A DNA stretch of 64,000 nt, taken from Candidatus Caenarcanales bacterium (lineage in GTDB: Bacteria; Cyanobacteriota; Vampirovibrionia; LMEP-6097). Location of the stretch: assembly GCA_013216135.1 (NCBI GenBank), contig JABSOS010000012.1, positions 1 through 64,000 on the forward strand. Direction: 5' to 3'. The notes under the pieces are model-generated. The model was not told where the DNA came from, made no database searches, and was given only the letters and a program-made list of their open reading frames with translations. Made by a program: the position numbers and the translations under genes. Positions 9,020 to 18,714 of this stretch are shown piece after piece; the first letter of the stretch is position 1; the number at the start of each line of letters is the position of its first letter.

Positions 9020-10084
9020 CTAGGCTGCTACGACGTTACCTATTAAATTCTTAAGTTCATCGACTTTAGAGCTTCTTGCCATTGCATCATCAAGGCTAAT
9101 TAAATCATTGTTATAAAGACTTGCAAGTGAAGATTCTAGAGTCTGCATACCGACATTTTTACCGGTTTGGATGGCAGAATATATCTGAGAAGTTTTCGCT
9201 TCACGAACTAGGTTTGCGATACCAGAAGTAACTAACATCGCTTCCATTGCAAGCACCCTGCCATTGCCTTGACGGTTAGGCATTAAAGTTTGACTTAAAA
9301 CCGCTTTTAGAGAATTACTTAACTGTGTTCTGATTTGAGCTTGCTGATCAGCTGGGAAAACATCGATTAGTCTATCTATCGTAGATGCAGCTGAAGAAGT
9401 GTGTAAAGTACCGAAGACTAAGTGACCAGTCTCAGCAGCACGAATTGCAAGGGAGATAGTTTCTAAATCTCTCATCTCACCGATTAGAATTACATCTGGA
9501 TCTTCTCTAAGAGCGGCTCTCAGAGCGTTAGAGAATGAGTGAGTATGATTACCGATTTCTCTTTGGTTAATAATACTGTTTTTAGATTTATGAATAAATT
9601 CGATAGGATCTTCTATGGTAAGAATGTGCTCTGCGCGGTTACTGTTAATCCAATCCACCATCGCAGCAAGCGTCGTAGATTTACCCGAACCAGTAGGTCC
9701 AGTTACTAAAACTAAGCCTCTAGGCAGGTGAACTAATCTTTTTACTACGTCTGGTAATTTAAGATCTTCAATCGTCGGGATTTCATAGCTGATCATCCTT
9801 AAAGCTGCGCTGTAACCAAGTCTATCTTTATAGACATTAATACGAAAACGACCGACACCGTCGACACCATAGGCACAATCAATTTCATAAGTAGTTTCTA
9901 ATTCTTTAATCTGTTCTTCAGTTAAAAAGCTGTAGCAAATCGATTTTACTTGCTCTGGGCTCAGTGGCTGCATTTCAGTTCTTCTAAGAACACCATTTAT
10001 TCTAAGAACTGGAGGTTCATTAGGAGTGATGTGTAAGTCACTTGCTTTTGCTTTTTTTACTAACTCTAGAAGTTTGTTGATCAT
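9020..10084 (-). CDS. pilT: Type IV pilus twitching motility ATPase PilT
   Basis: ASDLHITPNEPPVLRING, GPTGSGKSTTLAAM, EDPIEF, REDPDVILIGEMRDLETI, AAETGHLVFGTLHTSSA. Confidence 0.96.
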   Translation of the reverse strand: MINKLLELVKKAKASDLHITPNEPPVLRINGVLRRTEMQPLSPEQVKSICYSFLTEEQIKELETTYEIDCAYGVDGVGRFRINVYKDRLGYSAALRMISYEIPTIEDLKLPDVVKRLVHLPRGLVLVTGPTGSGKSTTLAAMVDWINSNRAEHILTIEDPIEFIHKSKNSIINQREIGNHTHSFSNALRAALREDPDVILIGEMRDLETISLAIRAAETGHLVFGTLHTSSAASTIDRLIDVFPADQQAQIRTQLSNSLKAVLSQTLMPNRQGNGRVLAMEAMLVTSGIANLVREAKTSQIYSAIQTGKNVGMQTLESSLASLYNNDLISLDDAMARSSKVDELKNLIGNVVAA

Positions 10085-10113
10085 TTTCCTAGACTATTAT
10101 ATCAAGCTAAGGC

Positions 10114-11064
10114 TTAGCCTAATGTTTTAAAAACTTTATAGGAAACATCTAACAGATTTGAAAATTCATTTTCACGAGATTTTAGAACTAAATACATTCC
10201 ACGGTACTGAGCGATCATATACCAAGTCTCATCTAGGTTAATTAGACACTGACAAAGCTTTCCAGTACCAGATTCTGTCGAAATTTTATCAAAGTCTTGA
10301 AATAGTGCTGAAAGATCTTCTTTCTCTATTCCTTCCCAGTGAAATACAGTATCTTCTGACTTTTCAAAATTCTCATTTAAACAAAGTGCGGCTGAAATTT
10401 GAGGGTTAATGGCTTTTACTAAAGCATTTTCTAGTTTCTCCAGCTTTTTATCAACGTTATGCTCTTCCTCTTCATGGAAGCGCTCTAAGTAAATATCAAA
10501 GATTTCATTTACTTCACTTTTAAGCTCACTTGCCATTTCCTTTGATTTAACAGCTTTTTCTAATTTTTCTGGATCTTTTTCTTCACCCCAGATTTCTGCA
10601 CCAATATCAGCTTTTTTATATGAATAGAAAACTTTTTCTTCTTTAACGGCTTTTAGTTTGTGATTTAAAAATAAAAATAAACAAGCAAAGATATTTGTAA
10701 GTAAAAGTGCATAAGAGTTAACTGAAACACTAAGTGGAATACCAGCTTTGTAGTTAGAATAGCTGAAAACTTCTTGCTCACTGGAACTTGGTAAAAATGC
10801 TACTAATGTGAAAAAACCAGCAGTGATAATTAAGTATTTTGTGGATAACTCTATGACTCTTTTATTGTTTGCGCTCGGGAAGATTAGGCTGTTCAGTACA
10901 AAAGCTAAAGCAAGCTCACCCATGAGTAAATTTAAAATTGAAACGTTTATGAAAATGGTGTTTAATGCCGATAAATAACTTAAGCACACAAGCGCAAACA
11001 AAACTGAGGCTATAGTTATTAATATCTTTTTATTCAGTACCATATTAGACTCTAAATTCAACAT
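10114..11064 (-). CDS. Membrane protein of unknown function
   Basis: Several N-terminal hydrophobic segments then a charged cytoplasmic region; overlaps the pheT 3' end by 20 bp. Confidence 0.6.
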   Translation of the reverse strand: MLNLESNMVLNKKILITIASVLFALVCLSYLSALNTIFINVSILNLLMGELALAFVLNSLIFPSANNKRVIELSTKYLIITAGFFTLVAFLPSSSEQEVFSYSNYKAGIPLSVSVNSYALLLTNIFACLFLFLNHKLKAVKEEKVFYSYKKADIGAEIWGEEKDPEKLEKAVKSKEMASELKSEVNEIFDIYLERFHEEEEHNVDKKLEKLENALVKAINPQISAALCLNENFEKSEDTVFHWEGIEKEDLSALFQDFDKISTESGTGKLCQCLINLDETWYMIAQYRGMYLVLKSRENEFSNLLDVSYKVFKTLG

Positions 11065-13534
11065 CTAAGTTTTTAGTCATGAACTCCTTGATTTTATTTA
11101 CTTCAGCATCTACATGCTCTCTACTAAGTTCCTTCGCTGAATGCCACTGAACTCTTAGAGTGTAACTACTTTCATAAATATCAATTAATTTGATATCTAG
11201 CAAGTCTTTAGACTTAACTTTTCTGATCGTATTAGCGATTTCATTAAAGCTAACAGCACTCTTAATGTCGACTGTGATATCTCTTTCGATCACAGGGTTT
11301 TTAATCGGCTCTTTAAATTTATTTTTAATTACTCTTGGTAGATTTAACTCAGCAAAGTATGTGTTTACAGGTAAACCCCATTCTTCAGCTATAGCTGGGT
11401 GAATTTTCGCGAGATAACCGATTTCTCTTCCTTGGTAAGTGATATTCGCTGCGATACCGGGATGCATGAAGCTATAGATGCCTTGATTAGACTTAATTTC
11501 AGCAAAACTTGCTGGTTTATAAATCTTTTCGATAATAGCTTTCAATTCAAAGAAATCTTTTTCTTCTACTTTAGGCTTATACTCATCGATCCAAGATTTT
11601 TCTTGTTTAATAATCGCAAAAGCAAACTTATCAGTTTCATTAACATCTTCTGATTTTATTTTTTCATTTACTTTTACAGTGTAGGTTTTACCAATTTCAA
11701 AGATTTTAATATCTTTAGATTTATCATTAGCAAAGTTTTTCTGTGCTGCTTTCAGTAATGAAGGAAGCATAGAGTTTCTTAACACAGAGTACTCTTTAGA
11801 AAGTGGGTTTAACATTTTTACTGTTGCAATATTTTCGTGTATAGCCCAGTCTCCGACAAGACTACTTAAAATTACTTGTGAGAAACCATTCGCTACCATA
11901 GTGTTTTTAACTAAAGTCTTAGCACTCATCGTATCTTTAACTTTGTTAAAGTCTTTATTAGACTGGAAGTCTAACATCTCAGGATTCTTAACTGGGATAT
12001 TGTTGTAGCCATATAATCTCGCTACTTCTTCTATTAAATCTATTTCTCTAGTGATGTCATTTGTTCTATAGCTTGGAACTGAGAAGGTATTTACTCCTAA
12101 GAACTCAATATCAAGCATTTTTAAAATCTCAGTTACTTCGACCATAGAAAGCTCCAGTCCAAGTAATTTATTTAACTTATCTAAATCAAGCTCTACAGTA
12201 TTTCTATGAATTTCTTCATCACCAGCAACTTCAAGTGAACCTACTTTAATTCCGGAATCGCTTGCTGCAAGCTTAGAGATTAATTCAAGTGATCTTAAAA
12301 TGGCTCTTTTAGTGTTGATTTTATCAACCCCTCTTTCATAACGCTTTTTAGCTTCACTTTCTATTCCTGCTGACCTCGAACTTTTTCTAACTGTTGCAGC
12401 TTTAAATATGGCAGATTCGATAACTATGTTCTTCGAAGTTTCAGTGATTTGTGAATCAAAGCCACCCATTACCCCAGCGATTCCTACTGGAATATCTTCT
12501 TTATCACTTTTATTCGTGATAAGAAGATTTGCTTCATTTAGGTCATATTCTTTGTCATCAAGACATTTGATTTTCTCATCAGCTTTAGCGAATCTTACTG
12601 AAAGCTTGTCTTCACTAAGTTTATCTTTATCGTAGAAATGCATCGGTTGTCCTAGTTCTAAATGAACATAGTTACTGATATCTACTAAATTATTAATAGT
12701 TTTCATACCCACAGCCGTAAGCCTGTCTTTAAGCCACTGTGGTGATTCTTTAACTTCTATTCCTTCTACTGAAAGAGTGTAGAAAAGACTACATTCGTCT
12801 TCTAAAGTGATTTCTGGTTTAACTGAAAAGCTTTCTTTTTGCGTATAAGTTTCTAACTCAGGAGGATTTTTCTTAACTAATTCTTGCTTAAATAGTGCAG
12901 CAATCTCTCTTGCTTGTCCTTCTAGGGAAAGAGCATCACCTCTATTACTTCTTGCACCGATATCCAAAACGAAGTCTTTCTTTATATCTAGAACCTCAGT
13001 AATTTTAGTACCTACTTTAAAATCTTTAGCTCTGTCTGGGATTTTAGAATTATCCGCTTCAAATAAAATGAAAATACCATCACCTTGCTCTTCTACTACT
13101 GAGCCCACAAAGTCTTCGCTTAAACCGATTTCTTCAGCTGCACAAAGCATGCCACAACTCTTGACGTCACGGATTTTACTTTCTTTAATAGCGATTTCTA
13201 AACCTTTAATATTAGTGAGCTTTGCCCCTAAAGTTGCAACTGGAACTTTCTGTCCTACTTTAATATTCTTCGCGCCACAGACGATCTGTTTGATATTCTG
13301 TGAACCATCTTCGTTAAAACCAATAGTTGTTTTTGTTACTTGAAGTTTATCTGCGTTAGGGTGAGGAGTAATTTCTAAGATTTCACCTAAAACGATTCTT
13401 TCGTCGATATTATCGTTAAAAGTACTAATATCCTCGACTTCAAAAGCTCTCATGGTTAGTTCTTCTACTAACGCGTCCAATGAAATATTTTCAAGGTTTA
13501 CAAATTCTTTAAGCCAGTTAAGGGAAATCTTCAT
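11045..13534 (-). CDS. pheT: Phenylalanyl-tRNA synthetase beta subunit
   Basis: MKISLNWLKEFV, tRNA-binding EMAP-like N-domain, RSNRGDALSLEGQAREIAAL, IDLIEEVARLYGYNNIP, C-terminal anticodon-binding-like domain. Confidence 0.96.
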   Translation of the reverse strand: MKISLNWLKEFVNLENISLDALVEELTMRAFEVEDISTFNDNIDERIVLGEILEITPHPNADKLQVTKTTIGFNEDGSQNIKQIVCGAKNIKVGQKVPVATLGAKLTNIKGLEIAIKESKIRDVKSCGMLCAAEEIGLSEDFVGSVVEEQGDGIFILFEADNSKIPDRAKDFKVGTKITEVLDIKKDFVLDIGARSNRGDALSLEGQAREIAALFKQELVKKNPPELETYTQKESFSVKPEITLEDECSLFYTLSVEGIEVKESPQWLKDRLTAVGMKTINNLVDISNYVHLELGQPMHFYDKDKLSEDKLSVRFAKADEKIKCLDDKEYDLNEANLLITNKSDKEDIPVGIAGVMGGFDSQITETSKNIVIESAIFKAATVRKSSRSAGIESEAKKRYERGVDKINTKRAILRSLELISKLAASDSGIKVGSLEVAGDEEIHRNTVELDLDKLNKLLGLELSMVEVTEILKMLDIEFLGVNTFSVPSYRTNDITREIDLIEEVARLYGYNNIPVKNPEMLDFQSNKDFNKVKDTMSAKTLVKNTMVANGFSQVILSSLVGDWAIHENIATVKMLNPLSKEYSVLRNSMLPSLLKAAQKNFANDKSKDIKIFEIGKTYTVKVNEKIKSEDVNETDKFAFAIIKQEKSWIDEYKPKVEEKDFFELKAIIEKIYKPASFAEIKSNQGIYSFMHPGIAANITYQGREIGYLAKIHPAIAEEWGLPVNTYFAELNLPRVIKNKFKEPIKNPVIERDITVDIKSAVSFNEIANTIRKVKSKDLLDIKLIDIYESSYTLRVQWHSAKELSREHVDAEVNKIKEFMTKNLDVEFRV

Positions 13535-13614
13535 CCTTATAGATTTTACAATAAAGCTTAATTCTTCTCTTCAAAACTTAAGAAAAGTGCTTTTAATCAC
13601 TAAAAAAATGATTT

Positions 13615-14157
13615 ATGCTAGCATCAAAGCATATGAGTAAAATTTCTAAATTATTAGTTTCACTTTCTTTACTAGGAAGCTTTGCTGCAAGCCCAGTAGT
13701 GGCAAATGAAGAGATCAAAAAGCTTGAAGAGAAAGTTGAGGCAGCTCAGGTAGAAACTCAAGAACTTAAAACAGAAGCTTCTAAAAACCGTGAGGGTTGG
13801 TTAGAGCAATTCCAGGCTTGGTTAGAAACTAAAAAACAAGAAAGAGAAGCTAAAATCGCTGAAGCTAAAGCTAAAAGAGAGGCGAAGCTTGCTGTGGCTG
13901 ATGAAAGAATTGAAGATAAATTAGCCAACTTGGAAGAAAGAATGAAAGCTAATGGTGCTACTGAAGAAGAGATTTTAGCTAAAAGAAAAGAATTAGAAGA
14001 AAAAATTGCTGCTAGAAGAGAAGCTGCAAATATTAAATTTGATGAAAGAGTAGCTAACGCTAAAGATAGATTGAATGCTAGAGCTGAAAAAGTTAAAGCT
14101 AAGCTTGAAGCAAAAAAAGCTCTGAAAGAAACTATTTCAGCTGATTTAGAGGATTAA
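13615..14157 (+). CDS. Putative secreted coiled-coil protein with WLEQFQAWL motif (copy 1)
   Basis: Signal-like N-terminus; Ala/Glu/Lys-rich; REGWLEQFQAWLETKKQ. A second in-frame ATG lies 6 codons in (13633). Confidence 0.65.
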   Translation: MLASKHMSKISKLLVSLSLLGSFAASPVVANEEIKKLEEKVEAAQVETQELKTEASKNREGWLEQFQAWLETKKQEREAKIAEAKAKREAKLAVADERIEDKLANLEERMKANGATEEEILAKRKELEEKIAARREAANIKFDERVANAKDRLNARAEKVKAKLEAKKALKETISADLED

Positions 14158-14162
14158 CAACT

Positions 14163-14513
14163 ATGAATAATAAATTAAATATCTATGCTTTTGCATTAGT
14201 ACTTTTATCATCACCTGCTTTTGCAAATGAGTCTTTAGACGCAGCTAAAAAAACTATCAGTGAAACTACAGAAGCTGTAAAGCAAGAAGCTAACGTGCAG
14301 CCAGCTAAAGCTATGACTTGGTTAGAGCAGTTTCAGGCTTGGTTAACTGAGATTCAAGGACAAAGTAAAACTACGCTTAAAGATATTAAATCTAAGAAAG
14401 AAGAGCTCAAAGCAGCTGCTAAAAAGACTGAGGAGTTTATAGAGGAAGAGAAAGAATTTCTTGAAGAAGCTTCTAAAGAAATTTCAGCTGAGCTTGATGA
14501 TATTTTGGATTAG
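14163..14513 (+). CDS. Putative secreted coiled-coil protein with WLEQFQAWL motif (copy 2)
   Basis: Signal peptide ...ALVLLSSPAFA; MTWLEQFQAWLTEIQ. Confidence 0.65.
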   Translation: MNNKLNIYAFALVLLSSPAFANESLDAAKKTISETTEAVKQEANVQPAKAMTWLEQFQAWLTEIQGQSKTTLKDIKSKKEELKAAAKKTEEFIEEEKEFLEEASKEISAELDDILD

Positions 14514-15391
14514 ATTTTATATTCGAGTATAGGTACTTTCATAAGATTAAACATATCTTTTAGAAAGCCATCTATGTATTTAGCTATACCTAAATTATTT
14601 TCTTCAATATGATTTAGAGCAGTTTCTATAATTCCATTAAATGATTCAGCGATTTCTTTTGTCGTTCCAGTAAATAGATGCATTATTAATTCTGCAAATT
14701 TTTTGGGTTCTTTTACTGCTGAAATCTTTTTAGGTTTTCCTTTTTCATATTCAAGTAAATCAAAATCTTCAATAATTCCTTCAAAGAGTTCTACCAGTTC
14801 TTTACGAATTGGAAATTGATCGTGAATTCCTAGTTTCCTGCTAATATCAGGGTTCACTAGAAATAGTTTTTCTCTCATTATTTTAAATTTATACTCTAAG
14901 CTTTCTTTAAACTCTTTACTATCAAAGATTTCTCGAACTGTTAAGCCAAGAAACTTATTATTTTCAGTAGCTTCATCCAGCTCTTTTAAAATTAAGGCTT
15001 CCATTAAATTTCGAGCAGCACCATAAAATCTGTATTCTAGATCTTTATGGTCAATATTTTTTAAAGACATTAATGAATCTAATTCTGAAAACCTTGTCAC
15101 AAACTGATCTAGATTTTCTAAAATTTCCTCGGTTTTTTTTATGCTTTGGTCTGATTGGTGAATATCCCTGAGAGCTTTTCTTTCTTGATCATTTAAGTTT
15201 CTTTTTTGAATTCCATCTTGGTAATCTTGCTCACGTATTTGTGATAGTAAAATTTTTTGAGCTAGATATTCCTTAACTTCTTTTCGCGGAATTATTTTCT
15301 GAGAACTTGGAACATCGAAGAAAGCAGATTTTCCATGCTCTTTCAGTTTTTGATTTGCATACTGCAATAGAAATAGAGGGTAGGTCTCCAT
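14510..15391 (-). CDS. Hypothetical protein
   Basis: 293-aa ORF, charged/helical, no recognised motif. Confidence 0.55.
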   Translation of the reverse strand: METYPLFLLQYANQKLKEHGKSAFFDVPSSQKIIPRKEVKEYLAQKILLSQIREQDYQDGIQKRNLNDQERKALRDIHQSDQSIKKTEEILENLDQFVTRFSELDSLMSLKNIDHKDLEYRFYGAARNLMEALILKELDEATENNKFLGLTVREIFDSKEFKESLEYKFKIMREKLFLVNPDISRKLGIHDQFPIRKELVELFEGIIEDFDLLEYEKGKPKKISAVKEPKKFAELIMHLFTGTTKEIAESFNGIIETALNHIEENNLGIAKYIDGFLKDMFNLMKVPILEYKI

Positions 15392-15468
15392 AGTAGTTTA
15401 AACACAAGCAATACTAACAATTTGCAATAAGCTTAATGATTAACTTAATTTAATCAGCCCAAATTTGC

Positions 15469-15474
15469 TAAAAT
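15469..15474 (+). promoter_or_regulatory. Putative extended -10 TGCTAAAAT, 12 nt before the leuC ATG
   Basis: AAATTTGCTAAAATAGCCCTTATATTATGG; no Shine-Dalgarno. Confidence 0.5.
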
Positions 15475-15486
15475 AGCCCTTATATT

Positions 15487-16839
15487 ATGGGAAAAACTCT
15501 TTTTGCTAAAGTTTGGGACGCACACACGGTAGAAGAATTACCAGGTGATAACTATCTAATTTTCATGGATAGAATCGTTGCGCATGAGATTACAACTCCA
15601 CAGGGTGCAATTCAGATTGATGAAGAGTTTGACGGTAGAATCTTTGATTCGACTAGAATTTTAGCGATTAATGATCACGTAGCTCCAGCTAAAGATACCG
15701 CTACTGCAATCCAGGCAAGTGTTTTAAGAAAATGGGCTAAAAAGCATGGTATCAGACACTTTGATATTGGTGAGAATGGTATTTGTCATATCGTAGCTCC
15801 AGAGAGAGGTTACGTGCAGCCAGGTACGACACTTTGTTGTGGTGATAGTCATACTTGTACCAATGGTGCTTTTGCTTGTTTCGCTTTAGGTATCGGTACT
15901 ACAGCAAATGCAGGTGCGATGCTTTCTCAGTGTTTATTACTTAAAAAACCTAAGGTTATGAGAATAAATGTTACGGGTAAGCGTCAGCCAGGCGTTTACG
16001 CTAAGGATATTATTCTTGCGATTATCGAGAAGATTAGTTTTAAAGGTGGAACAGGTTATGTCCTTGAATATACTGGTGATGCTATCGCTGACCTAGACAT
16101 GGAAGAGCGTATGACTATCTGTAATATGGCGATTGAAGCTGGTGCTACTAGTGGAATGATCGCTGCTGATGAAGTTACGTTTGAGTATTTAAGAGATAAA
16201 GAACAAATCCCTAAAGACTCTGCTGAATTTGAAGCACTAAAAGCTAAGTGGGCTGAGTTTACAGCTGATGAAGATGCTGTTTATGACGCTGAAGTTGAGA
16301 TTGATGTTTCAGCTCTTAAGCCTATGGTTACTTGGGGAATTAATCCAGGTGAAGCTGCTCACTTTGATGGTGTTATTCCAGAAGCTGCTGATGACAAAGC
16401 TTTAGACTATATGGGAGTACAGCCTGGTGATAAGTTACAAGAATTAGAAATCGATCAAGCTTTCATTGGAAGTTGTACTAACGCTAGAATCTCTGATTTG
16501 AGAATCGCTGCTGAAATCCTTAAAGGACAGAAAGTTTCTATTCCTACGATTATCACTCCTGGTTCACAGGATGTTAAACGTCAAGCTGAGCGTGAAGGTT
16601 TACACGATATCTTCCAAGACGCTGGTGCACTTTGGACACACGCTTCGTGTGGTCCATGTCTAGGAATGAGTATGGGAGTAGTTGCTCCTGAGCATAGATG
16701 TATTTCTAGTACTAACCGTAACTTCCCTGGACGTATGGGAGCAGGTGCTAGAACACATTTGGCAAGTCCAGCTACTGTAGCTGCTACCGCGATTAAAGGT
16801 AAAATCACTTCTGCAGAAGAGCTGATGGCTAAAGCATAG
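15487..16839 (+). CDS. leuC: 3-isopropylmalate dehydratase large subunit (aconitase superfamily)
   Basis: MGKTLFAKVWDAH, VQPGTTLCCGDSHTCTNGAF, FIGSCTNARISDLRIAAEIL, GPCLGMSMGVVAPEHRCISSTNRNFPGRMG. Confidence 0.93.
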   Translation: MGKTLFAKVWDAHTVEELPGDNYLIFMDRIVAHEITTPQGAIQIDEEFDGRIFDSTRILAINDHVAPAKDTATAIQASVLRKWAKKHGIRHFDIGENGICHIVAPERGYVQPGTTLCCGDSHTCTNGAFACFALGIGTTANAGAMLSQCLLLKKPKVMRINVTGKRQPGVYAKDIILAIIEKISFKGGTGYVLEYTGDAIADLDMEERMTICNMAIEAGATSGMIAADEVTFEYLRDKEQIPKDSAEFEALKAKWAEFTADEDAVYDAEVEIDVSALKPMVTWGINPGEAAHFDGVIPEAADDKALDYMGVQPGDKLQELEIDQAFIGSCTNARISDLRIAAEILKGQKVSIPTIITPGSQDVKRQAEREGLHDIFQDAGALWTHASCGPCLGMSMGVVAPEHRCISSTNRNFPGRMGAGARTHLASPATVAATAIKGKITSAEELMAKA

Positions 16840-16900
16840 TTTTAGTTTGCGGAAAAATGACCCCTAAAAATTACCAAGAAAATTGACCATAATTAATTTT

Positions 16901-17140
16901 ATGGTCGTATATGAAAAATCAGAAAAGTTAAGAGCTGAGATTTTCAAGAACATAGGCTTTGTTTCAGCTAGTCCGTTTGGAATAATAATACTGAGATTAT
17001 TAGCCGATAAATCATATAGTTCAGAGAATTTTTATTTTAATGGTTTTGTCGTATCAATTTTCTTGTTAGCTTTAGGGTATTATTTTCTTGACAAGAGCAG
17101 GGGAATATTAGAAGATCTAGATAAAAGGAGTTTAGAGTAA
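16901..17140 (+). CDS. Small membrane protein
   Basis: ATG start inside the track ORF 16883-17140; two hydrophobic stretches. Confidence 0.4.
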   Translation: MVVYEKSEKLRAEIFKNIGFVSASPFGIIILRLLADKSYSSENFYFNGFVVSIFLLALGYYFLDKSRGILEDLDKRSLE

Positions 17141-17141
17141 C

Positions 17142-17300
17142 ATGTTAGAAAATTCTGAAGCTTTACAGAATGATATCTGCCTCTTTATAGGGGTTATAAT
17201 TTTTATTCTTATGCCTTTTATCTACGAATATAGGTATAAAAGGGAAAAAGGACTCCTGGATCCTAAAAAAAACTTTTTCCAAAATTTCTTTATTTTGTAA
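17142..17300 (+). CDS. 52-aa small membrane protein, absent from the ORF track
   Basis: ATG 17142 to TAA 17298-17300: MLENSEALQNDICLFIGVIIFILMPFIYEYRYKREKGLLDPKKNFFQNFFIL; begins 1 nt after the previous stop, preceded by AAAAGGAG. Confidence 0.5.
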   Translation: MLENSEALQNDICLFIGVIIFILMPFIYEYRYKREKGLLDPKKNFFQNFFIL

Positions 17301-17356
17301 TTTTGTAGCATTTAGTTGTTAAACAAAAATATCCAACAAATAACTATTATTTAAAG

Positions 17357-17362
17357 TATAAT
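17357..17362 (+). promoter_or_regulatory. Putative -10 TATAAT, 10 nt before the ATG at 17373
   Basis: TTAAAGTATAATTTATTAATACATG. Confidence 0.5.
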
Positions 17363-17372
17363 TTATTAATAC

Positions 17373-18683
17373 ATGTTTGGCTTAGGATTATTTAATAAGC
17401 CTGAAACTAATGCCGCCGGAGGCGGCACAAACACTAACGCAAAAAACGCTATAAAACCAGGTCCAAGTAGAATAAGTTTCGATAAAATTCCTTTCTCTGC
17501 GATAGACCAAAGCAGATTTAACGAAGTTGATTCTCGTATGAATATGGGACCTGACTTATCTTGGCAGGAAGTAGCACCAGAAAAGTTAAAGCAGTTAGGG
17601 ATTTATAAAACAGATGAGAAGAAAAAGCTTCAAGGCAAAGATGTTAGTTTAGATAGATTTACTATGCCTGATGGAAGTTCCATGGCTTTAGCCCCTGATT
17701 TGGGTGCAAATATTATGAATCTTCAATTAGCTGGGCGGGAGATTATTTCATCGCCACTGATGAAGAATAAAGTTGCTAAAAATTATGTGCCGGATATTCA
17801 GGGTGCTCCCCTCATTTCACCGCCAAACCGAACTGATCAAACTAAGCTTTTTATGCCTAATGGCAAAACAATTGAACTTATGCCTTGGTATCAAAAACTA
17901 TGGCAGAAACTGCCTTTCACGAAAAAAACCTTTAACTATGATCATGGCAATATGATCCACGGCAGGATTTATAAAAATAAATGGTCCTTAGATAAGGCAG
18001 AAATGAATCAGAGTGGTGATCTTAAGGTGACTTATAAGTTTAATACTAAGGATGATCCTGTATTGAAGAAGAAATTCGGTGAAGCTGAATTCAAGATGGC
18101 TTATATCATGATGAAAGATCCAGTTACTGGAGCTCAGAAGATGAAGACTCAAGTCGAGGTTACTAATACTGGTAATAAGAGCTCTGCAAATAATGGTGTT
18201 TACCCTCTAGTGGGCTTAGGCTTCCATCCATATATTAAGATCGATAAAGGTACAAACTTCTCTGCACCAGTAACTCAGCAGTATGAAGTCGATAAGAATT
18301 TAATGCCTACTGGTAATTTGATTCCACCTGAACAGTCACAGATTCAATCTGGAATCCCTGCATCTAAGAAAGAGTCTGGTTTAATTGATACTACTTATAC
18401 TGGTCTTCTGAATAATTACACTAATCCTCAGCTAGGTAAAAGCTACGCTCAATCTATTATTAATCTAGGAGATGGCGGCACTATTAAAGTGAGCCAGGAT
18501 AATAAACTGTTTAATCATACGACTATCTTTAATGGTGAGGATGGACATTTATGTATCGAACCTATTAGTTGTGCTGCTAATGCAAGTGAACTTCAAGCAA
18601 AAGGTCTTCTCCAAGCTTCAGCTAGATTCCTTCAGCCAGGAGAGACTGTTAAGGGTGATTATTCTATAAGTTACCAGGCTTAA
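17373..18683 (+). CDS. Aldose-1-epimerase-like (galactose mutarotase fold) protein
   Basis: MALAPDLGANIMNLQLAGREII, YPLVGLGFHPYIKI, C-terminal LCIEPISCAAN..LLQASARFLQPGETVKGDYSISYQ. Confidence 0.65.
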   Translation: MFGLGLFNKPETNAAGGGTNTNAKNAIKPGPSRISFDKIPFSAIDQSRFNEVDSRMNMGPDLSWQEVAPEKLKQLGIYKTDEKKKLQGKDVSLDRFTMPDGSSMALAPDLGANIMNLQLAGREIISSPLMKNKVAKNYVPDIQGAPLISPPNRTDQTKLFMPNGKTIELMPWYQKLWQKLPFTKKTFNYDHGNMIHGRIYKNKWSLDKAEMNQSGDLKVTYKFNTKDDPVLKKKFGEAEFKMAYIMMKDPVTGAQKMKTQVEVTNTGNKSSANNGVYPLVGLGFHPYIKIDKGTNFSAPVTQQYEVDKNLMPTGNLIPPEQSQIQSGIPASKKESGLIDTTYTGLLNNYTNPQLGKSYAQSIINLGDGGTIKVSQDNKLFNHTTIFNGEDGHLCIEPISCAANASELQAKGLLQASARFLQPGETVKGDYSISYQA

Positions 18684-18714
18684 TTGTTATTTAGAAGTGG
18701 CATAAAATACATAT

